Below are positions 1 to 5,256 of a stretch of 5,256 nucleotides of DNA, in pieces. Each line of letters opens with the position of its first letter. Position 1 is the stretch's first letter. The position numbers and the translations under genes are program-made. Origin of the DNA: Lachnospiraceae bacterium (GTDB lineage Bacteria; Bacillota; Clostridia; Lachnospirales; Lachnospiraceae); contig JAFRCB010000270.1 of NCBI GenBank assembly GCA_017404585.1, positions 1 through 5,256 on the forward strand. Direction: 5' to 3'. The notes beneath the pieces are model-generated. The model ran no database searches, was not told the origin of the DNA, and worked only from the letters and a program-made list of their open reading frames with translations.

Positions 1-738
1 CAGGAACAGGTTGACAAAGTCAAGATACAGCTGCAGGGCAGAGAAGATCGAAGCCTTCTCAAGGACTGCGGCATCTCCCATTCGGCTGTAATACTCATAA
101 TTCTGTCTGATCTTGGCCGTATCATAAGCGGTGTAGCCGAGAAAGATCGCAATACCCAGGTAGCATATCATTGTGTTGAAAGCGCCGAGATTCAGGAACA
201 TTCCCAGAACACCTACGACAATCAGCATGATAAGTCCGCCAAAGAGCAGCGGGCGAATCGAATCAAGCTCCATCTTGAAGATCAGGCTTGCCGCCGCCAT
301 GCCGCCGAAGAGGACCGCGGTCGCCGCGAACGCGTAGATCAGGATTGCCAGATCAAAAATGAGGAAATACATCGAGAATGTAAGACCGGTCAGTGCCGCG
401 TAGACGAGGAACAGTGCTCTCGCTGTGCCCACGCTCATCTTATGGATCCGCGCGCTCAGAAAAACGACTACGCCGAGTTCGGCGATCGTGATAAGAATGA
501 GGGCAAACCTACCGCCTGTCGCGAAAATACTGTAGATAACACCCGACATGGCCGCTCCGAGAGCAACCGCAAATGTGACCAGAAGTCCCAGTGCCATCCA
601 TCCATATGTCCTCGCAATGTAGGAACTCAGGCTCAGAGCCGGAGCGGCGTAGCCGCCATATCCTCTCTGCATGGTATCCATATCGTAATTATAATACTCC
701 GAATTTCTGTCATTCGAATATTCATTATAGTTGTCCAT
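1..738 (-). CDS. Bax inhibitor-1/YccA family integral membrane protein (C-terminus cut by window edge)
   Basis: Reading back from the ATG at 736-738 gives 246 residues with no stop to the window edge. The end reached, LYLDFVNLFL, is the family's usual near-C-terminal signature, so probably only 10-20 residues are missing. About seven hydrophobic segments are visible, roughly at residues 47-66, 78-96, 106-125, 127-152, 162-184, 190-206 and 233-246. GYTAYDTAKI (about 202-211) and LYLDF (237-241) are conserved family motifs. Their aspartates D206 and D240 probably correspond to the Asp pair that gates the pH-sensitive calcium leak in Bacillus subtilis YetJ; that link is inference. Residues 1-30 are a soluble tail rich in Tyr, Asn and Asp (seven Tyr). 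The start is supported by an AAGGAGGAG SD at 743-751, four bases upstream. The gene has its own promoter (786-813) and is separated from ddh by 359 bp. Family assignment is firm; the physiological role in bacteria is poorly defined. Confidence 0.93.
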   Translation of the reverse strand, partial: MDNYNEYSNDRNSEYYNYDMDTMQRGYGGYAAPALSLSSYIARTYGWMALGLLVTFAVALGAAMSGVIYSIFATGGRFALILITIAELGVVVFLSARIHKMSVGTARALFLVYAALTGLTFSMYFLIFDLAILIYAFAATAVLFGGMAAASLIFKMELDSIRPLLFGGLIMLIVVGVLGMFLNLGAFNTMICYLGIAIFLGYTAYDTAKIRQNYEYYSRMGDAAVLEKASIFSALQLYLDFVNLFL

Positions 739-754
739 AACACTCCTCCTTGCC

Positions 755-770
755 GGGCGCATATACGCCC
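755..770 (-). promoter_or_regulatory. Small hairpin in the leader of the BI-1 gene, just before the SD
   Basis: On the minus strand the leader contains GGGCG-TATATG-CGCCC, a 5-bp GC-rich stem with a possible sixth G-T pair. It ends three bases before the AAGGAGGAG SD. It lies between the predicted transcription start (near 779) and the start codon, so it would be in the mRNA. It could modulate translation initiation or protect the 5' end. The stem is seen directly; any function is inference. Confidence 0.4.
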
Positions 771-772
771 TT

Positions 773-797
773 TTGTGTTATAGATATAATAACACAA
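773..797. promoter_or_regulatory. Perfect 9-7-9 dyad over the -10 of the BI-1 promoter (candidate operator)
   Basis: TTGTGTTAT at 773-781 is matched by its exact reverse complement ATAACACAA at 789-797, with seven AT-only-but-one bases between. The centre (785) lies next to the -10 box at 786-791 and just upstream of the expected transcription start, a classic place for a repressor to block RNA polymerase. The spacing and arms do not match the Rex, CRP/FNR or LexA consensus. The dyad is certain; its use as an operator is inference. Confidence 0.5.
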
Positions 798-813
798 TTG
801 CACGGCCCGTCAA
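786..813 (-). promoter_or_regulatory. Predicted sigma-A promoter of the BI-1 gene
   Basis: On the minus strand, the -35 box TTGACG (808-813, 5 of 6 to consensus) is followed by a 16-bp spacer and the -10 box TATTAT (786-791, 5 of 6). The TG of an extended -10 lies one base ahead of the -10. AT-rich sequence (about 814-840) precedes the -35. Transcription would start near 779 and give a leader of about 40 nt. This implies the BI-1 gene can be expressed independently of aroF-ddh. Confidence 0.7.
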
Positions 814-846
814 TTTAACAAAGTATTAAATCTGTGATAATTCGGT

Positions 847-854
847 GAACGCTT
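847..854. repeat. Left copy of an 8-bp direct repeat flanking the inverted-repeat element
   Basis: GAACGCTT ends at 854, directly against the first base of the 855-1056 inverted repeat. It matches GAACACTT at 1057-1064 in 7 of 8 positions and the same orientation, as expected of an aged target-site duplication. The match is short, so on its own it is only suggestive. Confidence 0.45.
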
Positions 855-1056
855 GTGACAGTTCAGACGTCCTGCAGCGGAGTTTCAGAATCCGGCGCAA
901 ACATCATCTTCATCGAAAAACGCATATCCTTCCCTACGAGCTAGCAACGCGCTTCGCATGTTGCGATCTCTCAGTCGGATATGCTTTTGTTTCTCACGAA
1001 GATGGATGCTTTGCTGCCGGCAACGCAACTTAAAAGCAGCCCGTCTGAACTGTGAC
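855..1056. repeat. Long imperfect inverted repeat, MITE-like, about 200 bp
   Basis: This segment fills most of the ddh-BI-1 gap. The left arm (855-929) is the imperfect reverse complement of the right arm (977-1056). Perfectly paired blocks include 858-869 with 1042-1053 (ACAGTTCAGACG, 12 bp), 872-875 with 1036-1039, 881-884 with 1027-1030, 892-896 with 1016-1020, 897-901 with 1010-1014, 906-911 with 998-1003, and 922-929 with 977-984 (GCATATCC). Hand alignment gives about 58 complementary positions with several one-base bulges. The middle (930-976) folds further: GCAAC 944-948 pairs with GTTGC 960-964, and GCG 949-951 with CGC 955-957. The outermost 21 bases of the two arms agree in 18. Adjacent 8-bp direct repeats at 847-854 and 1057-1064 suggest insertion by a transposase acting in trans. 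No transposase or convincing ORF lies inside. Alternatives are a structured non-coding RNA or an unusual 3' UTR of the ddh transcript. The fold is seen directly; mobility is inference. Confidence 0.85.
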
Positions 1057-1064
1057 GAACACTT
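1057..1064. repeat. Right copy of the 8-bp direct repeat flanking the inverted-repeat element
   Basis: GAACACTT begins immediately after the last base of the inverted repeat and matches GAACGCTT at 847-854 with one mismatch. The position is 33 bp beyond the ddh stop codon, consistent with an insertion into a non-coding 3' region that left ddh intact. Confidence 0.45.
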
Positions 1065-1097
1065 ACCGTTCTTTCATCGCAGAACGTCTTACCGGAA

Positions 1098-2075
1098 TTA
1101 CAGGAAATGAGCTCTGAGCTCCTCGGCAGATCTCGGTGACAGGTAAGCCGGCGCAATATCGAACACCGTCTTCGCTCCGGCCACTCCCTCATTGTTCAGC
1201 CGCACGATTGCTCTTGCAAATGCCGCAAGAACCGAACCCGTAAACTCCGGATTGGAATCCAGGGTAAGACTGTATTCTATGACATGCTTCATCCCGTCTT
1301 TTCCGGTCTCACCCGAACAGATCACGCTGCCTCCATGCGGAAGGCCACTGTGGTTCTTCTTCATCTCCTCAGCGGAAATGAAATATACAGTCGTGTCATA
1401 ATCGGCAAAGTAGTTCGGCATTGTCACGATTTCCTTCTCGATCCTTGCAAGGTCCGCGCCTTCCTCGGCAACGACGAAGCACTCACGTGTATGCTTTTCC
1501 CGTGTTGTCAAAGTGGGATTGGCTCCGGAGCGCACTTTATTCAGCGCTTCCGGTACAGGGATCGTATACTGGCGCGCGTCGACTACACCCTCAATCCTGC
1601 GGATTGCGTCAGAGTGCCCCTGGCTTACTCCTTTTCCCCAGAACGTGTAGGCCTGACTGCCGGGCAGTACTGAATCGGCATAAATTCTGCTGATGGAGAA
1701 CATACCGGGATCCCAGCCGCATGAAATAATGGCTGTTTTGCCGGCGGCTTTGGCCTTATCATCGACATTTGCGAAATGCGTCGGAATATTGGCATGTGTA
1801 TCGAACGAATCGACAACATTATACCAGGCGGCATATTTCGGAGTCATCTCCGGAAGGTCTGTCGCGCTTCCGCCGCAGATCACAAGAACATCAATGTCTT
1901 CCGCACCGCCTTCAAGGCAGTCCGCGCTCTTTACCGGAACTCCCTCCGTGCGAATCGCGAGAGCGGCAGGATCTCTGCGCGTGTAGACAGCACAAAGTTC
2001 CATGTCCTCATTCTTATTGACTGCAGCCTCAACGCCGCGTCCAAGATTTCCATAACCAAGAATACCAACTTTCAT
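1098..2075 (-). CDS. ddh: meso-Diaminopimelate D-dehydrogenase
   Basis: This cytoplasmic NADPH-dependent enzyme (EC 1.4.1.16) reductively aminates L-tetrahydrodipicolinate (the open 2-amino-6-oxopimelate form) to meso-diaminopimelate in one step. It supplies lysine and the peptidoglycan cross-linking residue and bypasses the succinylase, acetylase and aminotransferase routes. The 325-residue product is close to the Corynebacterium glutamicum enzyme (about 320). The N-terminal Rossmann fold shows GYGNLG at 7-12 and an Arg-Arg pair at 33-34, fitting NADPH 2'-phosphate binding. Substrate-site family motifs follow: CGGSATD 67-73, VDSFDTH 88-94, CGWDPGMFS 119-127 and WGKGVSQGHSDA 146-157. The ATG at 2073-2075 has AGGAGG at 2084-2089, eight bases upstream. 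The gene starts 34 bp after the aroF stop with no terminator between them, so the two are probably co-transcribed. No terminator with a U-tract follows; the next structure is the long inverted repeat at 855-1056. The gene appears intact and the identification is firm. Confidence 0.95.
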   Translation of the reverse strand: MKVGILGYGNLGRGVEAAVNKNEDMELCAVYTRRDPAALAIRTEGVPVKSADCLEGGAEDIDVLVICGGSATDLPEMTPKYAAWYNVVDSFDTHANIPTHFANVDDKAKAAGKTAIISCGWDPGMFSISRIYADSVLPGSQAYTFWGKGVSQGHSDAIRRIEGVVDARQYTIPVPEALNKVRSGANPTLTTREKHTRECFVVAEEGADLARIEKEIVTMPNYFADYDTTVYFISAEEMKKNHSGLPHGGSVICSGETGKDGMKHVIEYSLTLDSNPEFTGSVLAAFARAIVRLNNEGVAGAKTVFDIAPAYLSPRSAEELRAHFL

Positions 2076-2109
2076 AACAAAAGCCTCCTCTCATAAAATC
2101 CTTTAAGTA

Positions 2110-3150
2110 TTATACCCACTCCTCAGCCAGCTCGTAAATCAGTTTTTCGGATTTCTCCCAGCCGAGGCAGGGATCCGTAATAGACTTTCCGTAGCAGTGT
2201 TCGTGCTCATCCTGACGACCGTCTTCAAGATAACTCTCGATCATAAATCCTTTGACCAGTTTTCTGATATCGGGAGAGACCTTACGGCTGTAGCAGACAT
2301 CCTTTGCGATGCGTCTCTGCTCAAGATACCGCTTACCGGAATTGGCATGATTCGTATCGACGATAACAGCCGGATTGACCAGTTTCGTCTTCTCATACAT
2401 ATCCGAGACAAGCATGAGGTCCTCATAATGATAGTTCGGATGATTGTTGCCGAACTTATCGACGTATCCGCGCATGATCGCGTGGGCGAGCGGATTACCC
2501 GGACTTGTCACTTCCCAGCCTCTGTAGAGGAATGTGTGTCTGCTCTGAGCTGCTTTGATTGAATTCATCATGACCGTAAGATCTCCGCCGGTAGGATTCT
2601 TCATGCCCGCGGGAACACCTATGCCTGCTGCCACGAGCCGATGCTGCTGATCTTCGGAAGATCTCGCGCCGACCGCCGCATAGGACAAAAGGTCTGAGAG
2701 GTATCTGTGATTTTCCGGGTACAGCATCTCATCCGCGCATGTGAATCCCAGCTCTTCGGCAGCCCGCTTGTGCAGTCTTCTGATAGCCAGGATCCCTTCC
2801 AGCATGTCCGGCGCTTTTACCGGGTCGGGCTGATGCAGCATACCCTTGTAGCCGGTCCCGACTGTTCGGGGCTTGTTCGTATAAATCCTGGGAATTATGA
2901 CGATCTTGTCTGCCACTTTATCCTGGACATCACGAAGCCTTGATATGTACTCAATGACCGGGTCCTCGTGATCCGCGGAGCAGGGGCCGATGACCAGAAG
3001 ACATCTCGAATCTCTTCCCTCGAAAATGTTCTTTATGATCTCATCTCTCTCCGCTTTAAGTTTCTCTACAGCCTCCGTGATCGGATACTGCTGCTTCACC
3101 TCCAGCGGTGTCGGCAGCTTTCTGTAGAATATCATATCCATTTTTTCCAT
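2110..3150 (-). CDS. aroF: 3-Deoxy-7-phosphoheptulonate (DAHP) synthase, class I (AroFGH type)
   Basis: This enzyme catalyses the first step of the shikimate pathway, condensing phosphoenolpyruvate and erythrose 4-phosphate (EC 2.5.1.54) in the cytoplasm. The 346-residue barrel aligns closely with Escherichia coli AroG. IGPCS (54-58) carries metal ligand C57. KPRT (93-96) and YKG (101-103) contact PEP. GARSSEDQQHR spans 161-171, and K184 sits in the MKN motif. HANSGK (268-273) gives ligand H268, IES (304-306) gives E305, and YGKSITDPCLGW (320-331) gives D326, so all four metal ligands are present. NPTGG at 185-189 replaces the NGTDG of AroG. An AroG-like N-terminal segment (about 1-50) is kept, so feedback inhibition by an aromatic amino acid is plausible, but which one cannot be read. 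There is no fused chorismate mutase. GGAGGAG at 3157-3163 is six bases from the ATG at 3148-3150, which favours that start over Met4 or Met6. It is first in the unit with ddh. The symbol follows common usage; aroG or aroH would be equally defensible. Confidence 0.95.
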   Translation of the reverse strand: MEKMDMIFYRKLPTPLEVKQQYPITEAVEKLKAERDEIIKNIFEGRDSRCLLVIGPCSADHEDPVIEYISRLRDVQDKVADKIVIIPRIYTNKPRTVGTGYKGMLHQPDPVKAPDMLEGILAIRRLHKRAAEELGFTCADEMLYPENHRYLSDLLSYAAVGARSSEDQQHRLVAAGIGVPAGMKNPTGGDLTVMMNSIKAAQSRHTFLYRGWEVTSPGNPLAHAIMRGYVDKFGNNHPNYHYEDLMLVSDMYEKTKLVNPAVIVDTNHANSGKRYLEQRRIAKDVCYSRKVSPDIRKLVKGFMIESYLEDGRQDEHEHCYGKSITDPCLGWEKSEKLIYELAEEWV

Positions 3151-3203
3151 AATTATCTCCTCCGGAGCATCGCGAAAACTGCGCCCGCTTTAATAATGGG
3201 ATA

Positions 3204-3232
3204 ATAATATCATCTCGTTTCCGTTTTCACAA
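3204..3232 (-). promoter_or_regulatory. Predicted promoter of the aroF-ddh unit
   Basis: On the minus strand TTGTGA (3227-3232, 4 of 6 to the -35 consensus) is followed by exactly 17 bases and TATTAT (3204-3209, 5 of 6 to the -10). Transcription would start near 3197 and give a leader of about 47 nt. That is too short for a T-box or a typical attenuator, and no leader peptide was seen. The 112-bp gap between the upstream gene and aroF shows no clear terminator, so readthrough into aroF is also possible. Confidence 0.55.
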
Positions 3233-3262
3233 GTGCTTCGTTGCTTTAAATCGCTAAATTTT

Positions 3263-4345
3263 TCATCTCAGCAAATATACTTCCGCATACCTGTTGAATC
3301 TTTCAGAATACTCGTCCTCCACATTGTCGACGAATATATCGAGCCAGTCGGAATTATACATGGCACTCCCGCCGTAGTCCTCAAGAATATAGACATATCC
3401 GTCTACCATAAGCCTGTCGCCGAACACGAGGCCGAGCCTGTCACAGGTCTGTTTGGACACAGCCACTGTCCTTCCCGCAACGAGCGGAGCTCCGCTGGCC
3501 GTCTGGCCGACATAGGGACCCTGATCTTCCGGGGTATCCATATAAGCTGTGAGCCTCCAGAGACCGAGATCAGTAACTGTAGAATACTCTCCTACATCGG
3601 TCTGCACCTGCTGGCCGGGAACCGGTGAAACCGGTTCATCACCCACGTGGACTCTTCGCACAGCTGTCTGGCTGACACCGTCAGTTCCCGTCAGATGGTA
3701 CGAGATAAGGTACTCTCCCTCTTTCGTCGTGTCGAACGCGCTCATATCCGGCTCGATCTTTGCGATCTCATCATCGCAGACAACGTTCTCCATCGGATCA
3801 AAGTCTCCGCCGACAGGAACATACACCGCCCCCTCCATACCGTAGAGAAACTGTTCGAGATCATGTCGCACCGTAACCTTAATGGTCATTTTTTCATCTC
3901 TTCCATCTGCACCGACGAGGCTATATGTCAGATCGTAAATACCCGGAAGCGAGAAATCACATGTACCGGTGTCCGCTGTCACATCAAGGACCGGGTCATC
4001 CCACAAAATGCTTGCCATGACATCCGGCACCATACCCTCAATGATTGTAAAATCCCGGATTCCGGTCACATGGTCAGCCAGTCTTACCGGTTCCGGGGAA
4101 GGTTCCGGCACGGACACTGTCTCCGACTCGGCCGGTATAGTCTCGGAATCCGCAGGTAAAGACTCGCCGGACACGGCACTCTCCGCAGCGCTCTCCACGG
4201 TGCCGGCCGCCGTACTCGCCGGCCGGCTTTCTGCCCGGTTTTCTCTGCTCCTTACCCCAAGCATCATACCGATCCATACAGCAAGCGCCATGAAAAAAAT
4301 CGCCGCTCCCGCGATCTTGATGATCGTGATATGCTTCCTCTTCAT
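3263..4345 (-). CDS. Membrane-anchored surface protein with Ig-like regions and a C-terminal 3D-like (Asp-Asp-Asp) domain
   Basis: From the ATG at 4343-4345 the product has 360 residues. A Lys/Arg-rich start (KRKH) and a hydrophobic stretch at about 11-31 form an uncleaved signal anchor, placing the rest outside the membrane. Residues 32-89 are a low-complexity Ser/Glu/Pro/Ala linker of wall-spanning type. Two beta-rich Ig-like regions follow (about 92-160 and 162-234), each ending in a 'G-x-Y-x-hydrophobic-x-Y ... DG ... V-x-V' pattern (GIYDLTY, GEYLISY). A Pro-rich linker leads to a C-terminal double-psi barrel of the 3D family (about 262-360) with TAY 266-268, TASG 282-285, EDYGG 322-326 and LDIF 335-338. 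3D domains occur in YocH- and MltA-like wall-active proteins, so a role in peptidoglycan turnover is likely. The first name-giving Asp (usually AVDP) is Ser297 here, so catalysis is uncertain. The gene follows the asnS terminator with only 19 bp to its start. A GTG start at 4351 fits the SD better (see 4357-4362). Confidence 0.8.
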   Translation of the reverse strand: MKRKHITIIKIAGAAIFFMALAVWIGMMLGVRSRENRAESRPASTAAGTVESAAESAVSGESLPADSETIPAESETVSVPEPSPEPVRLADHVTGIRDFTIIEGMVPDVMASILWDDPVLDVTADTGTCDFSLPGIYDLTYSLVGADGRDEKMTIKVTVRHDLEQFLYGMEGAVYVPVGGDFDPMENVVCDDEIAKIEPDMSAFDTTKEGEYLISYHLTGTDGVSQTAVRRVHVGDEPVSPVPGQQVQTDVGEYSTVTDLGLWRLTAYMDTPEDQGPYVGQTASGAPLVAGRTVAVSKQTCDRLGLVFGDRLMVDGYVYILEDYGGSAMYNSDWLDIFVDNVEDEYSERFNRYAEVYLLR

Positions 4346-4356
4346 ATACACATTTG

Positions 4357-4362
4357 CTCCTT
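4357..4362 (-). promoter_or_regulatory. SD of the 3D-domain gene; start codon ambiguous (GTG 4351 or ATG 4345)
   Basis: AAGGAG on the minus strand lies 5 bases from an in-frame GTG (4349-4351) and 11 bases from the ATG (4343-4345); the codons between read GTG-TAT-ATG. Spacing favours GTG, codon preference favours ATG, and the choice changes the protein by two residues only. The site begins just past the T-tract of the asnS terminator. Confidence 0.6.
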
Positions 4363-4364
4363 GT

Positions 4365-4394
4365 AAAGATAAAAGAGGCTGCCGCAGCAGCCTC
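4365..4394 (-). terminator. Rho-independent terminator of asnS
   Basis: On the minus strand GAGGCTGC (4387-4394) pairs perfectly over eight bases with GCAGCCTC (4375-4382) around the tetraloop TGCG. The run TTTTATCTTT (4365-4374) follows. The hairpin begins 29 bp after the asnS stop codon. It lies directly ahead of the SD of the 3D-domain gene, so that gene must depend on readthrough or on a promoter not recognised here. Confidence 0.9.
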
Positions 4395-4423
4395 CTACTC
4401 ACGGGACCAAGAGCCCTCTCATA

Positions 4424-5256
4424 TTACAGTTCGCAGTTCTTCACTGTTCTCGGGTACGGAAGTACGTCCCTGATGTTGGACATGCCTGTAAGGTACATGA
4501 CGCACCTCTCAAAACCGAGGCCGAATCCGGAATGGCGGGTCGTGCCGTACTTGCGGATATCAAGATAGAAGCTGTACTGGTCGGTATCCATTCCGAGTTC
4601 ATTCATGCGGGCAAGAAGCTTATCGTAGTCTTCCTCTCGCTGGGATCCGCCGATAATCTCGCCAATACCGGGGACCAGGCAGTCCATTGCCGCGACAGTT
4701 TTTCCGTCCGGGTTCAGCTTCATGTAGAAAGCCTTTATCTCCTTCGGATAGTCGGTGACAAAGACCGGTCCCTTAAAGACTTCTTCAGTCAGATAGCGCT
4801 CATGCTCAGTCTGGAGATCGACGCCCCATTTGACCGGATAGTCGAACTTCTTTCCGGACTTCTGAAGAATATCGATAGCTTCCGTATATGTGACATGACC
4901 GAATTTCGCGTTCGCAACGCCGTTCAGGCGCTCAAGGAGTCCTTTGTCGACGAACTGGTTGAAGAAAGCCATCTCTTCCGGCGCATTCTCAAGCACATAA
5001 TTGATGATGTACTTGATCATGTCCTCAGCGACTTCCATGTCATCTTCGAGATCCGCAAATGCCATCTCCGGCTCGATCATCCAGAATTCCGCCGCGTGGC
5101 GGGCAGTGTTGGAATTCTCGGCGCGGAACGTCGGTCCGAACGTATACACATTGCGGAATGTCTGCGCGAAAGGCTCGACGTTCAGCTGTCCGGAAACTGT
5201 CATGTTCGTCATCTTGCCGAAGAAGTCTTTTGAATAATCGACCTTCCCGTCCTCGG
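4424..5256 (-). CDS. asnS: Asparaginyl-tRNA synthetase (N-terminus beyond the right window edge)
   Basis: This cytoplasmic class II synthetase charges tRNA-Asn with asparagine using ATP (EC 6.1.1.22). The open frame runs from the right edge to the TAA at 4424-4426, giving about 277 residues. A full AsnRS has about 460, so roughly 185 N-terminal residues (the anticodon-binding OB fold and motif 1) are missing. Visible are TVSGQLN, then motif 2 ([11 protein letters not shown] followed by [11 protein letters not shown]), the ATP/amino-acid-site region around [16 protein letters not shown], and motif 3 ([15 protein letters not shown]) with the terminal RDVLPYPRT. This end (PYPRT...NCEL) is typical of AsnRS and not AspRS, and no AspRS-type insertion domain is present. 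The Met codons at 5212 and 5203 are internal, because homology (DFFGK) continues upstream of them. A strong terminator follows. Confidence 0.95.
   Translation of the reverse strand, partial: EDGKVDYSKDFFGKMTNMTVSGQLNVEPFAQTFRNVYTFGPTFRAENSNTARHAAEFWMIEPEMAFADLEDDMEVAEDMIKYIINYVLENAPEEMAFFNQFVDKGLLERLNGVANAKFGHVTYTEAIDILQKSGKKFDYPVKWGVDLQTEHERYLTEEVFKGPVFVTDYPKEIKAFYMKLNPDGKTVAAMDCLVPGIGEIIGGSQREEDYDKLLARMNELGMDTDQYSFYLDIRKYGTTRHSGFGLGFERCVMYLTGMSNIRDVLPYPRTVKNCEL

Noticed and set aside
755..775. On the plus strand the leader hairpin followed by TTTTGTGTT looks like a terminator
   Set aside because: No gene reads into it on the plus strand, the stem is only five base pairs, and on the transcribed strand it is a leader hairpin.
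442..783. Plus-strand open frames opposite the BI-1, ddh, aroF, 3D-domain and asnS genes
   Set aside because: Their translations are low-complexity or Arg/Ser/His-rich antisense products with no recognisable motifs, and the minus-strand genes are clear.
805..824. Rex-like half site TTGTTAA upstream of the BI-1 -35 box
   Set aside because: The second half (TTAACAA at the right spacing) is missing.
813..831. Second AT-rich dyad, ATTTAA-N7-TTAAAT, upstream of the BI-1 -35
   Set aside because: Six-base A/T-only arms are expected by chance here, and the sequence does not resemble the 9-7-9 dyad.
845..1192. Short open frames across the inverted repeat (plus 845-1033, minus 971-1192)
   Set aside because: They run through the foldback arms or overlap ddh in another frame, lack a good SD, and resemble no protein family.
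3151..3262. T-box, riboswitch or leader peptide upstream of aroF
   Set aside because: The predicted leader is about 47 nt, with no T-box motif, no terminator hairpin and no run of aromatic codons.
4346..4402. Upstream GTG at 4402 as the start of the 3D-domain protein
   Set aside because: The extra residues are encoded by the asnS terminator hairpin and there is no fitting SD; GTG 4351 or ATG 4345 follow an AAGGAG.
4418..4460. Promoter for the 3D-domain gene at the asnS stop (TAATAT as -10)
   Set aside because: No acceptable -35 lies 16-18 bases upstream of it.

Overview
The window looks like chromosomal core DNA from a Gram-positive anaerobe of the Bacillota (class Clostridia, possibly Lachnospiraceae). 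The evidence is moderate GC (about half, by eye), strong AGGAGG-type Shine-Dalgarno (SD) sites, a Bax-inhibitor-1 protein and diaminopimelate dehydrogenase of the types common in gut Clostridia, and an anchored surface protein with Ig-like and 3D domains. The taxon is inferred from protein flavour, not from a marker.

All five genes lie on the minus strand, so transcription runs from high to low coordinates. In that order: asnS (asparaginyl-tRNA synthetase, N-terminus beyond the right edge), a strong rho-independent terminator, an uncharacterised membrane-anchored protein with two Ig-like regions and a C-terminal 3D-like domain, a promoter, aroF (class I DAHP synthase), ddh (meso-diaminopimelate dehydrogenase) 34 bp behind aroF, a 359-bp gap, and a Bax inhibitor-1/YccA family membrane protein whose last residues are beyond the left edge. 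aroF and ddh form a two-gene unit feeding aromatic amino acids and lysine/peptidoglycan precursors. asnS supplies Asn-tRNA. The 3D-domain protein probably works at the cell wall. The BI-1 protein has its own promoter.

The least ordinary part is the gap between ddh and the BI-1 gene. Positions 855-1056 form one long imperfect inverted repeat with arms of about 75-80 nt folding around a small apical hairpin. It is bordered exactly by an 8-bp direct repeat with one mismatch (GAACGCTT / GAACACTT), the layout of a MITE-like insertion, and it encodes no credible protein. Next to it, the BI-1 promoter carries a perfect 9-7-9 dyad over its -10 box, a candidate operator. No CRISPR array, tRNA, rRNA, phage gene or defence system was seen.
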